Origin: Protula sp. h YS-2021
Lineage: Eukaryota > Annelida > Polychaeta > Sabellida > Serpulidae
Assembly: GCA_949752745.1 (NCBI GenBank)
Contig: OX457034.1
Coordinates: 5,574,264 to 5,638,263 of the forward strand
DNA: 64,000 nt
Direction of reading: 5' to 3'
Shown here piece by piece: positions 1 through 11,718 of the stretch. The position numbers and the translations under genes were made by a program. The notes beneath the pieces are model-generated. The model had not been told where the DNA came from, searched no databases, and saw nothing but the letters and a program-made list of their open reading frames with translations. Within the stretch, counting starts at the first letter, position 1. Every line of letters starts with the position of its first letter.

Positions 1-1790
1 CCAAAAATCTGTCCAAGCTCAATAATGGCATTTCAAAGGCTCAAAATATTAATTTTCTACATCAAGAGGTGGAAAATGCTGAAAATAGTATTTAAAAACC
101 ATATGCACCTTTTTTACTTCCATTTCATATTTAAACATGATTATTTGGAGGGGGTCATTTTATTATAGGGGAGGTCTGTTTGTTATGGCGGGCTTTCCCA
201 AAACAAATCGACCGGGGGGTCTGTTTGTTTTAAAACAAATCGACCGGGGGTCGATTTGTTTGGGGGTCAAAACGTTTCATTACACCGGGGTGAAGTAGAT
301 CAATTTGGAACACGAACTGGAACCCCGAATTGTCCCGAAATGCAACCAGTAATGTCACATGGTCGTGGTTTTTTTTCTATTTTCAATTTTATTTGTAAAG
401 TAACGTTTACAAGTGATTGATCTTATTTTGCATTTGTTTACTAACTCATAAGGTTGACATTAACCTGGAAACGGTGACGTCACAGAGTGACATTAGTTGG
501 TGTTCTCGACTCCTGGAAACTACCATAAAAACCGGTGACAAAAAAAGGATTACTAAAACAAATGCACAACACAGAATAAATTACCCGCGCATTTAGAATA
601 AGAAGAAGAACGTATCCCTTGTAGAAAAAGTGACTCATTTCGTTGCATTAATTAGGTGCCATAATGAACAGGTTTATCGTGATGACATATTTGAGGCACG
701 ACACGAACCAACGCATTAGGGTATTTAGTGACGTCAATTCACGGCGAGCTCCCTCGGTTCTTGTGTAATGTCTTTGTCAGAAAGGTGGTAAAATGAATTG
801 CGAAGAAACAAGAATTACAAAGGCAGTCACGTGGGTAACCAGACTGAGCCATTCCGGCGTTATCGCTCAAAGCGGCCATCCATGCTGGTTATGATGTCAT
901 TGCTTCCGAGAAAAGCCGCCATTGTCCGACTCGGGGCACCTGTTAGAAAGCCCGCGTGACTCATACGTGCTAAGTGACTGTTGTGTATAGGGGAAGAAAG
1001 GCATGGGGGCTGTACTGGGGGGGGGGGTTGTACTGGGGGGATTGTGTTTGGGGGTGAGGGTGCCCTGCAGTAGATGCGGTAAGGTACATCTTACGCTGGC
1101 TAAACACAGTATAACTTGGTGGTGAAATGCCATGGATTAACCATTACCAAAGAGACATCGGTGAGCGGTAAATTGAGGGGGGGGGGGTGCGGACAGAGAC
1201 AAATAGCAAGGTATCTTGGGGCACCATTGAGCGGTAAATGGGGTCGGGGGTGCAGCCAGAGGTCGTCTGGTCGTGCAGTATTTCCCACAAATGCTGGACA
1301 GCGCCGTTTACAATCAGTAACCTTTATCTAGTAGCTGGAGAAATTCTGACCAGTAAGAATGTGGTGGACACACCGGCCCTGGGATGATAGCCCTACCTTT
1401 CCAGGACCCTGTTTCCGTGTATAAATAAGACCTGGCTGAGACTTCAAATGGTAGCAACTCGTATTCCGAACGCGATAACTGGTCGCTATCAGTTAGGTCA
1501 TAGATGAAGCTTTGATAAAATGGCGGAGATCTTTCACATATGATTAAATTGTGTGAGTCATTAAAAAAAAAGCAACGGCGTGAGAATAATATTCTGGGTC
1601 TTTATGTGTAGGAAGGAAAAGACTGAACTTTGGCCAGGCGACGTGAGGTGTAGTAAATGCTAAACGTGCTGAAGAGCCACGGTGTGTGTGTGTTGTCGGT
1701 ATCACTGATCTGCGCCTCGCTGTAAACCTGTATCATATCTCCGGCTGATGTCATCTCACAGGCATTTTCTAGAGGGGGGTGGAAGTGATG
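1..1790. other. Non-genic stretch
   Basis: No coding exon is recognisable on either strand. The stretch holds a G-tract palindrome near 199-262, an isolated CRE-like octamer TGACGTCA at 729-736 and short G runs near 1015-1060 and 1177-1190. I see nothing else that can be supported. Confidence 0.5.
199..262. repeat. G-tract-punctuated palindrome
   Basis: A direct repeat (AAACAAATCGACCGGGGG at about 200-219 and 233-250) is followed by its inverted partner TCGATTTGTTT (251-261). The arms AAACAAATCGA/TCGATTTGTTT pair perfectly around a seven-base CCGGGGG loop. The style, short words separated by G tracts in inverted order, resembles the arms of the foldback-like elements at 2629-3300 and 34351-35062. 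Confidence 0.55.
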
Positions 1791-1796
1791 GGGGGG

Positions 1797-2040
1797 AGCG
1801 GGCTCAGACATGTGCTGTTCTATTTTTAGGGGTAAGAGGGAGGGTGGGGTGGGGGGGGAGCGGGCTCAGACATGCGCTGTTCTGTTTTTAGGGGTAAGAG
1901 GGAGGGTGGGGTGGGGGGGGAGCGGGCTCAGACATGCGCTGTTCTATTTTTAGGCATAAGAGGGAGGGTGGGGTGGGGGGGAGCGGGCTCAGACCTGCGC
2001 TGTTCTATTTTTAGGGGTAAGGGGGAGGGTGGGATGGGGA
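1797..2040. repeat. 62-bp tandem repeat, four copies
   Basis: Four copies start with AGCGGGCTCAGAC at 1797, 1859, 1921 and 1982 and end in a G-rich tail. Copies differ by a few substitutions. Open frames through the array are a by-product of the repetition. Confidence 0.85.
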
Positions 2041-2628
2041 GCTGGAACTCACAAAGCAATCAGCGGTCAAGGTCGTTATTTGGATCGCAACCCAAATGAT
2101 CGTTTATTTACTTGTTGAATTTCCGATCACGTGATTTGTTGATTAGCCACAAAGAGATAAAGGTCTTATCGGTCTTATCGTTCTTTCTGTACCAAACTTT
2201 ACAGTGACGGGAAAAAGCAAATGGAAGGCAAATAAGATGCCCAATAAAGATTGAATTTTAAACTTCCGGTAGCTGAAAAAATATTTCGTTAGCAAGCACG
2301 TTAGTTGTTGGCTCTCACTTCCACCCATACCTCTCGTTCAGAAGAGTAGGCAGCCACAAGGAGCGGCCCTGGCGGAAATACGGGCAAATATGTCGTCCAA
2401 GTGTTAAACAAAGCCAGAAAAATGTGCACCTACTTTTTCTTATCATCATTGGAATTTTAGTGACAAGGCTTGAAGTGTTTTCTTGCTGATGAAATGTAAG
2501 CAAGATGTGTACTATGTACAATTCCATTCACAGGTTCACGAGTTGCTTATGTTTCGATTATGTTTCCCCACCGCGGTATTCATAAAAAAGTGAAATGTGC
2601 AGTTATCTGTACGCCACGGTAAACGTTA
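2041..2628. other. Non-genic stretch
   Basis: No gene, RNA or repeat recognised. Confidence 0.4.
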
Positions 2629-3300
2629 ATCTGCCCCCGGTGATCTGCCCCCCTCCGGTAATTTCCCCCCCCCCCCCGGTGATCTGCCCCCACCTCCGCA
2701 AATTGGCAATACTAGGCAATCTGCCCCCTCTCTTTATATGTGTGTGTTATTGTGTGTACGTATATGTTTTACTGTTTTTTATGTTCTTGGAACTATGATA
2801 ATTGTAGAAACCGCTTCCTTTCTACTTTTTTTTAAATTTCCTTGATTTGTTGTAATTTGAATGTTAGATAAGATTTCTCAGAAATGTTTCCAAGAACATG
2901 TGTTATTGCACGCTGTTTGTGAATGGTTCTCAGTGTTCCTTTGTTTTAATACGATGTTCGTCTGAAGTTGAAATGCACAATGGCGTTTTAGTAATCTACT
3001 GGATAAGATAAGATGTTAAGATCTTAATCAAGAAAAAAAAAACGGAAAAAAAAAGAAAACGCACACACAAGGGTGGGGCAGGTTACCTAGTATTGCAAAT
3101 TTCAGGGGGGGGGGGGGGCAGATAACCAGGGCGCAGATCACCGGGGGAGGCAAATAACCGGGTCGCAGATTATCTGTGGGCAGATTACCGGGGGGGGGGG
3201 GCAGATCACCGGGTTAGGCAGATAACCGGGGCGCAGATTATCTGTGAGCAGATTACCGGGAGGCAGATCACCGGGGGGCAGATACCGGGGCGCAGAGCTT
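2629..3300. mobile_element. Foldback-like element with G/C-tract arms
   Basis: The left part (about 2629-2730) is made of short words such as GATCTGCCCCC separated by C runs. The right part (about 3072-3300) is made of GCAGATCACCGGGG and GCAGATAACCGGGG words separated by G runs, that is, the same material inverted. A diagnostic inner pair is GCAATACTAGGCAATCTG at 2706-2723 and its near reverse complement at 3077-3095. The arms enclose an AT-rich core of about 340 bp with no recognisable protein. Long terminal inverted repeats made of internal tandem words are typical of foldback transposons. Target-site duplications were not verified and no transposase is visible, so this would be a non-autonomous copy. 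Confidence 0.6.
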
Positions 3301-4639
3301 ACCTACATTCAAGCTAGCTTATTTAGCTGAATTACGCAAACAGTAACTGTTTTAATAAGAATTTGTTTTAATATTAAAATAAAATTTATAAATCAATGTT
3401 CAATAGTTCTCTTTGCTCTTTGTTACAGGAGTAGTTAACGAAATCTGTTAAATGAACAGTTGTCTTTTGTGAATACGGCTACAACCGTTAAAATCAGATA
3501 AATGGAAAACCTAACTACATATAAATATGCAAATTACATATTTATGCAGATTGAAACTGTATGGAGGTTATTTCCGTGAAAACACAAACTATGCAGACGC
3601 CGGATGTGTACAAGCTGTAACAAAAACTCACTGTTAATAGTTAATGGTTAATTAAATATAATAAGCAAAATACAATACGACGACTTCCTTTTGTCAATAA
3701 AACATGTGAAAAAAAACTCTCAAGTACTCGATAAATATTACGTTAAGTTCTCGATTAGCCAGAAGACCGTCAGATAAAGAAATGTAAAGTGGTCATGGTG
3801 GCGTGGGTGAGTGGTCACGTCAGCGAAAACTCCCGTTATGAGTCAGCATGCTATTATGTACATTACAACGAGCTCAGCTGCACCAACGACCATGAACTTC
3901 GGTTGTACACTAGTATATCGGCCACAAAAATGCCCCGCTTATTTTCCAGTGTTTCTTCTTCTTCTTCTTTTTTTTTTTCATAGTCGGTTTTTAGATAATA
4001 AATACAGGATGTGAGAAAGGTGGAAAAAAATTCAACCCATCAGCGAGCTTTTTCGCTATGTGGCTGATTTTCACCGTGTTCCTTTCATGTTCATTTCCGC
4101 GTAACTATGCTTGGCATTGTTGTGGCTATTCTGCGATCAGCAAATCCCAGTTCATTCCTTTTAGGAAGTGCGGGTTTTGTTCCTTTATCTTCCCTCCTTT
4201 CACTTTTAGCAAGTTGCGGTCGCCTCTAACCAATTAAATAGTTATTTATAAACTCCCAGCTCAGCAGCAGATCTATAAATAAGCGCTCGAGGATTGTCAA
4301 ATTTGCATTCTTGAATTCTTATTTTGCCGTTGGGTCAGTCGGATGTGGTTAGATGCCGAAGGACTTTTCGCGCATTTTGTGGTCAGTTGACCAAGCCGTG
4401 ACCGGGGCATGTTGGCGCTGGCTCTACGGCCGCTTGGTGATGGCATCGCCGAAACAGAGCAAATAAAGGCGCCCAACAAACCGGCGCCATTGCGCTGTAA
4501 ATCAAGCTGCTTTGTTCATATTTCACTGCATTTTTGCGGTTTGTGACAGAGGTCAGAAATATTAATTTATTCAGAAGTCAGCAAGCAACCACTTTTAGTG
4601 CATTTTGATGTCACAATTTTGGCACTGCGGCCCCATCCC
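3301..4639. other. Non-genic AT-rich stretch
   Basis: No exon, RNA or repeat family recognised on either strand. Short open frames here have no similarity that I can recognise. Confidence 0.4.
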
Positions 4640-4880
4640 CGCGTAACCCCACCCGACATCATCCGCAAGACCATATCCCAACCCGCCATCACCCGCACAA
4701 CCCCACTCTAACCGCCGTGATCCGCACAACCCAACCCTCAACCCGCCATCATCCGCACGACCCCACCCGAACCCCCCCCCCCATCATCCGCACGACCCCA
4801 CCCGAACCCGCCATCGTCCGCACGACCCCACCCGAACCCGCCATCGTCCGCACGACCCCACCCACGCCCCCTTCCCGACC
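4640..4880. repeat. C-rich minisatellite, about 30-bp unit
   Basis: About eight copies of a unit containing CCGCCATCGTCCGCACGACC; the left copies are more degenerate than the last three. Confidence 0.85.
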
Positions 4881-5427
4881 GCCCCACTCTTTAAATATAT
4901 CAAGCAAATAAGAATCCATGTTTTTTATGTTAAAAGGACTAAGTAACGAAAATAAGTGTAAAAGTGAATCTATATCCGGAATAGACTAATGAGATTTCGG
5001 CTGCCAGGAATATGTATTATGCAACCCATAATTTGATGTGGATTAAACTGTCACTTTATTGCCTGGTTTCGCCCATACAAAAGACATGTGATTTCTTATT
5101 GTTCGATGTACTGTTTTTTTTTTTTTTTTTGTTTAAACAAAAATTAATGTTTGTTTTATTTGACAAATTGCATGAGCTGGGTATGCAAATGTTGGACAAT
5201 GGGAGGAAATAACTAAAGTCGTAGAGTACATATTGTGGCTCTGGGGTTGCGCAATTAGTCAATAGCAACATGAGATCGTCGCAAATACGAATCTGGATTG
5301 ACCATGACAAAGGTAAATATTGTACAGAAAGGGAAGATCGCATGATGCAAAACTTGTGACATTTCCTGTGCACTCGTGTAGAAAACCCGTCCAAGTGCTT
5401 TCATGTATTCCAGCCAGCGAACGTCTA

Positions 5428-5690
5428 ACCGAATGTGTCACCGTCAGAGAACGTGTCACCGTCAGAGAGCGTGTCACCGTCAGAGAATGCGTCACCGTCA
5501 GAGAGCGTGTCACCGTCACAGAATGTGTCACCGCCAGAGAGCGTGTCACCGTCAGAGAACGTGTAACCGTCGGAGAGCGTGTAACCGTCGGAGAGCGTGT
5601 CACTGTCAGAGAACGTGTCACCGTCAGAGAACGTGTAGCCGTCAGAGAACGTGTCACCGTCAGAGAACGTGTCAGAGTCTGAGTACTTCC
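5428..5690. repeat. 18-bp minisatellite
   Basis: About 14 copies of CGTGTCACCGTCAGAGAA with occasional substitutions. The period is a multiple of three and the unit lacks stops in several frames, so long hexapeptide-repeat frames occur on both strands. There is no evidence that any is translated. Confidence 0.9.
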
Positions 5691-6055
5691 GAGAAGTTCA
5701 ACATATCCACTCTGCCCCCTACCCCTGTCCCCCGCATGAGAGTAAACACCAAGTTTCCAGTCTGAAATGAAGAAAAAGAGACAGACAGGCCAGTGTAACA
5801 CGTGTGACACGTGCACTTTTTCAGTCTCCCCCTTGCAGGCCCATTACATTATAGATACGAATAGCTGACTGGGGAATTTTACTTAGTCATGGCAAAAAAT
5901 AGAGAATACACGCACTTGTTTGTGAAACAGTGCGTTAACACAACAGGGGGATTGGTGCACTCAAACAGCTGTAATCAATGTCATAAGACCCAAGCTGGAG
6001 CCGAGCCATACCATATACACAGTCTTGTCCTGTCCTTCCGACGTCCGTGCGTGTG

Positions 6056-6390
6056 TGTGGGGTGATGTGTGGGTTGGTGGTGGTGGTGGTGGTGGTGTGT
6101 GTGTGGTGGGTGGGGTGTGGGGCTCGGGGTGGGGGTGTGTTGGGGGTTTGGTGTGTGGGGGTGTGTGGGATGGGGGGGGGGCTTGGGGGTGTGTGGGGGT
6201 GTGGTGTGGGTGGAAGGGGTGTGGGGCCCGCGGTGGGGGTGTGTTGGTGGGGGGTGTGGTGTGAACGGGTGTGGGTGGGGGGTGTGGGGCTCGGGGGTGT
6301 GTTGGTGGGGGTGTGTGGTGTGGACGGGTGTGGGTGGGGGGGTGTGGGGCTCGGGGGTGTGGTGTGGGTGGGGGGGGGGTGGGGGGTGAA
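6056..6390. repeat. GT/G-rich low-complexity tract
   Basis: Strand-asymmetric mixture of GTGTGGGGGTGTG words with embedded degenerate units of about 60 bp. The many GGG runs could form G-quadruplexes on the plus strand. Confidence 0.85.
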
Positions 6391-6449
6391 TACGTCATGC
6401 TGTGGGTGTCTATATGTATAACGCCGCGGAGGGAACGGGGCAGGGTTTA

Positions 6450-6706
6450 GGTCCTAGTACTGTGAAAGCACGTCTCCTAGTATTGTGAAAGCACGTCTCC
6501 TAGTATTGTGAAAGCACGTCTCCTAGTATTGTGAAAGCACGTCTCCTAGTATTGTGAAAGCACGTCTCCTAGTATTGTGAAAGCACGTCTCCTAGTATTG
6601 TGAAAGCACGTCTCCTAGTATTGTGAAAGCACGTCTCCTAGTATTGTGAAAGCACGTCTCCTTGTATTGTGAAAGCACGTCTCCTAGTATTGTGAAAGCA
6701 CGTCTT
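6450..6706. repeat. 23-bp minisatellite
   Basis: About eleven nearly identical copies of a 23-bp unit containing TAGTATTGTGAAAGCACG. It ends about 50 bp before the splice acceptor of the first recognised TNF-ligand exon and therefore lies in that gene's intron or 5' flank. Confidence 0.92.
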
Positions 6707-6758
6707 TGTAGTTGTTCCCTGTAAATTAAAGCCAGACTTTCTTTGCTGTGCGTTTCAG

Positions 6759-6966
6759 CTGATGGAGAGCCGGGCAGAAGGACAGCCGAGGGTTGACTAT
6801 AGGACACATTCCGGAGCTCCGCGAGGGCATGGCGGCGAGCCCGCGGTGGTGATCAACAAGAACGGCACGAACATCTACGTCACGACGCTGCGGCTAGCCA
6901 CGGTCACGGCCGAGTCGCCCCGACGCCTGCCTATAGAGGAGGAGCAGCTAGACATGCGTGTGACGG
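6759..6966 (+). CDS. TNF-like ligand, penultimate exon
   Basis: The acceptor TGCGTTTCAG ends at 6758 and the donor GTAAGG starts at 6967. The exon enters in phase 0 and ends one base into a codon. It encodes 69 residues of low-homology stalk or early-domain sequence with one potential N-glycosylation motif (NGT). A shorter reading starting at the ATG at 6762 is possible but would give a protein without an anchor. Confidence 0.65.
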
Positions 6967-7781
6967 GTAAGGGAGAGCCGGCCAGCGCAGTGACAGCAGG
7001 CGAAGGGGGAGGAGGGGAGGTTGTCATGGGGATAAAATGAGGGAATTAGATGTGCAGTAGTAGACGGTGGCGGTTGGGGAGGAGGAAAGACGAGGGGGGG
7101 GGTATATCACATAACCACATAACATATCACATAACCACATAACATATCACATAACCACATGCCACGTAAAGTGTGGGCAAAAATGTTGCAATTATTCAGT
7201 CTGATAATATTCTGTTTCAACATTTGCTTTTGGTAGTGGTAAATTATTCAACGTTTCAATGTCGATTTTTCTTGGGATTCCACGTGTTAAATATTTAAAA
7301 TAATAAAGAAGTTTATATTTTTAGGTAACATTTTTTTAATTAATTTTTCTATACTTTTCCAGAGGTTGAGGTCGGCTGGTCTGTGAACGACGACACTGCT
7401 GCAAAAGGTCAAGGCTTTGACTACGAATACGACAGTGACCGCAGTGACGTCATCAAGCGCGTCGTCATCACGGCGAGTGGCAAGTACAACGTGTACCTAC
7501 GCGCCACCGTCAAGGGTTACCGCGACGACGACGAAGGCCACGCGCCCCACCTGCTGTACGCGCAGGCAGTCATGCGCCAGTCTCACACGCGTCCGCAGCC
7601 GTTGTTGCGCGAGCAGCGCTACATGACGTGCCCGACGGGCGTCGACACGTCGGTGGGCTGCAATACGGTGGAGACCCACGGGCTGCTGCACCTGCGCCGC
7701 GGCGACAAGCTCTACGTCAAGGTGTCACACCCACGACGCCTCGTGCCCGCCGGCACCTCCTTCTCCCTCGTCAAGCTGTAG
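6759..7781 (+). CDS. TNF-superfamily ligand-like protein, C-terminal two exons
   Basis: Two exons, 6759-6966 and 7363-7781, join in phase and encode 208 residues ending in TAG. The second carries a TNF homology fold: a Trp-containing first strand (VGWSV), the core strand GKYNVYLRAT, a LLYAQAVMR strand, a CPTGVDTSVGC cysteine pair, then HLRRGDKLYVKVS and the C-terminal strand SFSLVKL. The family comprises type II membrane or shed trimeric cytokines that engage TNF receptors. C1q is the main alternative; the GDKLYVKVS and SFSLVKL ending fits TNF better. No membrane anchor or signal peptide exon was found upstream, so the 5' part is missing or unrecognised. The ATG at 6762 is probably internal because a good acceptor precedes it by three bases. 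The ligand subgroup cannot be assigned. Confidence 0.75.
7363..7781 (+). CDS. TNF-like ligand, terminal exon with TNF homology domain
   Basis: The acceptor CTTTTCCAG ends at 7362. The first two bases complete the codon begun at 6966, and TAG lies at 7779-7781. The exon encodes 138 residues, the length expected for most of a TNF homology domain, and is much more GC-rich than its flanks, as expected for conserved coding sequence. Confidence 0.8.
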
Positions 7782-7792
7782 ACTATACGTCA

Positions 7793-7854
7793 CGCTGTCA
7801 CACCCGCGACGCCTCGTGCCCGCCGGCACCTACTTCTTCCTCCTAACGCCGTGG
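7793..7854 (+). repeat. Partial duplicate of the TNF-like coding end, beyond the stop codon
   Basis: The stretch repeats the coding segment at 7722-7783 about 71 bp downstream with a handful of substitutions; the shared core includes CGACGCCTCGTGCCCGCCGG. It lies in the 3' UTR or flank after the TAG and is not part of the reading frame. Confidence 0.85.
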
Positions 7855-8312
7855 ACTCGGGGAGATGGCTTGTGAAGGTGGTGGCGGAAAGCGCGGTTTG
7901 GTTGGAGATGGAAGGATGGACAAAAGAACAGAATGAAGGACCATTTCGGGCTGTCGCTTGCCCAGCGTCTGTTTGTTTACGTGTAGTTATTGTATGTCAA
8001 TGACAGACGAAGTGCGTGTGTGGCATGGAGGATACGCCATCCGCAGGCCAGAAGAAAGGTCTTCGAGGAAAAAGACAGGGCTTTTTGCTGTAAATTACGT
8101 GAAATTTCATGGGTTTGTTCACGTTAAATTAAGGTCATGAGGGGGACGGGGGAGGGGGGTCACACTGACGTTTGAAAAAAGAGTTGTCGTTCTTGAAATT
8201 TGAGTTAATAACATTCTTTAATTTGCACCTGGTTGGGAATGGATTTGTTTTCATGAATGAAACAAAAACGAATCATAAAGAGAAAGAAAGGAGACGAAGT
8301 TGCTGCATGAGT
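7855..8312. other. Downstream flank of the TNF-like gene
   Basis: Probably 3' UTR and intergenic DNA. An AATAAA signal could not be fixed with confidence and no other feature is visible. Confidence 0.35.
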
Positions 8313-8810
8313 CACGCCGTACAGGTGATTAGTGTCCTCGTCACGTGACCACGCCGTACAGTGATTACGGTGTCCTCGTCACGTGACCACGCCGTACAGG
8401 TGATTACTGTTTCCTCGTCACGTGACCATGCCGTACATGTGATTACAGTGTCCTCGTCACGTGACCACGCCGTACAGGTGATTACAGTGTCCTCGTCACG
8501 TGACCACGCCGTACAGGTGATTACTGTTTCCTCGTCACGTGACCATGCCGTACATGTGATTACAGTGTCCTCGTCACGTGACCACGCCGTACAGGTGATT
8601 ACGGTTTCCTCGTCACGTGACCATGCCGTACATGTGATTACAGTGTCCTCGTCACGTGACCACGCCGTACAGGTGATTACAGTGTCCTCGTCACGTGACC
8701 ACGCCGTACAGGTGATTACAGTGTCCTCGTCACGTGACCACGCCGTACAGGTGATCAGTGCCATACTCACCTGAGCAACCACGCCGTACAGGTGATCACA
8801 GTGTCATCCT
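8313..8810. repeat. 39-bp minisatellite with E-box palindrome in each unit
   Basis: About 12 copies of a 39-bp unit that includes CCTCGTCACGTGACCACGCC. Two unit types (CACGCCGTACAGG and CATGCCGTACATG) are interspersed, which points to a higher-order duplication. Each main unit has the palindrome TCACGTGA. The period is 13 codons, so long repeat frames exist on both strands; they are not considered genes. Confidence 0.92.
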
Positions 8811-10983
8811 GATCCGAGGAACCATCCATAAAGTGCGCGCGTGTGGCGTCATTGACTGCAACATTAGTGCATGCGCAGCCCAAGAAATAGCCATTCCCCT
8901 TATTTCTTTTGTTTTATCCGCCGTATGCAAACTTTGTGGCATCACCCGTGGGTAATGGCACAGCCCTAACCCCCTCCCCTACCCCTTCTCGTGCGCATGT
9001 ACTTCATTGGGAATTGGGAACACCCCCCTCCCCCCCCCCCCCCCCCCGCTTTCGAAATTTCCGCCGCACTTGTTCAACTTCCTGCTTCTTCAAGTGGAAT
9101 GCGTGTTTCAAACAGAAATCATTTTGGTTGTTTGTGTTGTATTTATAAATAAAACTACCAGCTGATTTGTGCTGCTGTTTGAGAAGACACTTCGATGATG
9201 TGGGTAATTGTGTGGGGCTTTCAAAATGTGTGACATTTTATTGTAAAAAGTTCGGAATTCCCCGGTTACTTTAACACTGCCCGGAAGACTTTCACACATG
9301 AGTATTGTGGACTTCCCATTTGTATAAATGTTTGTGTCAAAAGGTTGTGTACAAAACCGATAAAGGTTGTAAGTAGATAAAGGGTGCAAGTAGGAGTGAT
9401 AAGGCGACCGGAGTGTACTTATCTACGAAAAAAGATAAGGGTTAATCGCATAGCAGTTAATAGCATAAACGGGTTAACTGCACACTGTAAAAAGCCACCG
9501 TTCTTCTTCATATAGAATATACGTGATAAATTGATTGAACGCATAATATAAATTGGCTCCGCAATTAACCGGTTTCGATTCTGTAAGAGTTTCGGTCAAG
9601 CCTCGGGGTGACGTCACGTGTGGAACTGTCTCCGGACCTGTGTGGCTGCAAAGTTAACCGGTCAAGCCTCAGGGTGACGTCACGTGTGGAACTGTCTCCG
9701 GACCTTTGTACATTGATTCGGCGGTTGTGAAACTTGTACTCGTTGTAATGCTGTTCTATAATTATGCAGTGTTCTAAAATACATTGTTTATCGACATTTA
9801 GAGTGTGTAGGCCTTTAGTCGTATTTATTATATACTGTATTTGTATATAAAGACGTGTGTGTATGTGTGACATTAAATATGGTCGAACCAGTATGGAGGC
9901 TGTACAGAGTGCTGAATGTTCGAGCACATTCGACCCCGCCAACGAAAGCTTAAGCTCATTGTTCATAACTGATATGTCTCATCAGAGAGGTTGGTGACGG
10001 ATCCAGGTGTGTCCAGACAGGGTGCTGCGTTGTGGTCATATTAACTTATGCGCTATAAATAGTAGTAAGAAAAGATGGGTCGGGTCTCTTCCCCATTTCC
10101 CCTTCCCCCTCGCCACCCCCCCCCCCCCCCCCGCTCCACCTGGATTCGCCACTTGAAAAGTGTAACATATGGAGTGGATTCTGTTCTTCGAAAAAACTCA
10201 TAATTTCAGTATTGTAAATCACCTGAAAAGTATTAAGTGTTAGTTTGGGCCCAAAGCCAATTGAAATTTCGAACTGATATCCGAGTTCCTCGCACAAAGT
10301 TCTTTCTGATGATTTACCCAAGATCTTCGAAAATATAGGTCAGTGTGAAAAAAAAATCGCGGGAAAATATCACACCGTTCTTTTGCATCGAAAATATTCC
10401 AGATTATCACATAAAACCGGTTAAAGTTGTATTAATATTATTATTATTATTTTTTTTTATTTGAAAATCGGCTATGGAATTACCCCGATCTCTCGTGTAA
10501 TGTTGTTTGTTTACTTTGTCGCCATGTTTCTGTTATTTAAGGCCTTCTCTTGCTATAAAACCAGTGCACGTCTTGTGCAGTCTTTCATGGTAGAGAAATA
10601 GGTGGGAGGTTTGGGAAGGTGATGGCTAATCGCACAGCGATTATTTGTGTAGCCGTTTTTGTGCACATTTTGAAAGAGCTAAAGCTTTCGAGATCTGCAC
10701 AAAAACAAGCAAATTGTTTGTTTTTTCTTTTTTTTTTTTTTTCTTCGTTATAACAGGGTTTGCTGTTGTTTACTTGCCGCAGTTAAGTTTATTTGTTACA
10801 ATGTTTTTTTTTTGTTTTTTTTTGTTTTTTTTTTTTTTTAATTCATTGTGGCTTCAGTGATATTAGAAAATACATCTGAATGCAGATTGAAAGTGAAAGT
10901 GTTACGCGCGAGGCTTCCGAACCTGTCACCGGAATCGAACATGCAGTCGATAAATCCATCGGTGTCATTCAGAGCGGGCTGGT
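8811..10983. other. Non-genic stretch
   Basis: No exon recognised. It contains a C run near 9030-9047, a two-copy 66-bp repeat at 9594-9707, a C run near 10117-10132 and T runs near 10728-10742 and 10804-10838. Confidence 0.4.
9594..9707. repeat. Two-copy 66-bp direct repeat with CRE and E-box
   Basis: Both copies begin GGTCAAGCCTC (9594 and 9660) and share GGGTGACGTCACGTGTGGAA. Each therefore has a full CRE octamer TGACGTCA (9609-9616 and 9675-9682) overlapping CACGTG (9615-9620 and 9681-9686). No nearby gene start is recognised, so any regulatory role is speculative. Confidence 0.8.
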
Positions 10984-11096
10984 TTAACCGTGTGCCATTG
11001 CCTGGTTATAACCGTGTGCCATTGCCTGGTTATAACCGTGTGATATTGCCTAGTTATAACCGTGTGCCATTGCCTGGTTATCACCGTGTGCCCTCG
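10984..11096. repeat. 24-bp minisatellite, five copies
   Basis: Five copies of a 24-bp unit containing CCGTGTGCCATTGCCTGG. Confidence 0.88.
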
Positions 11097-11718
11097 CCTG
11101 ACGTGTCGTGTAGGAGTGCTGTAGTCGCTATTACAAGCAGGACTGGGTGGCTGTAACAGTCATGGCATGCCCTTGTTTCAGCGAGACCCATGGCAGTTTT
11201 ACATAGTAAATATTCTACTGGTGGACTGTGCCCCCTGCATTTGTTTTTTAAAAAAAACGTTAAATTCATAGTGAACACATGTAGTTTTGTTTTGCTGTTG
11301 CTATTATTATAAATGAGTACATTTTGTTATTTTTTTTTCTTGAGGGGGGGGGGGGGGAGGGGAGGTTTATAAGAAGAAAACTGCCGGGTATTCAGACGAA
11401 CTAAATTATTTGATTGACAGAGCTGAAAGGTCAGAACCTTGTTTTGTTTACAAAATTTAAAAGACGCACACAATTTTGACACGTGTGTGATTTTACAGGA
11501 AGAAAATATTCAAATGTTGCATATATTTCAAGTTATTTGATAATAAAATATTTTTTGTGTAAAGCAAATGTCAACAATAGGCAGATTATATATTTTTTTA
11601 AATTTTGAATAAAAACAGAACGATATTATGTGTGTTTTATTCAAGTCATTAAAAACAGAAACATAAATGGTATAAATGTTACAGGGGTACAAAATGGTTC
11701 TTTGTGGAAGTGGGGGAG
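11097..11718. other. Non-genic AT-rich stretch
   Basis: A G run lies near 11345-11362. No gene or named repeat recognised. Confidence 0.4.

Noticed and set aside
8313..8810. CRISPR-like regular repeats
   Set aside because: No unique spacers: whole units repeat. The DNA is eukaryotic. The same holds for all other arrays in the window.
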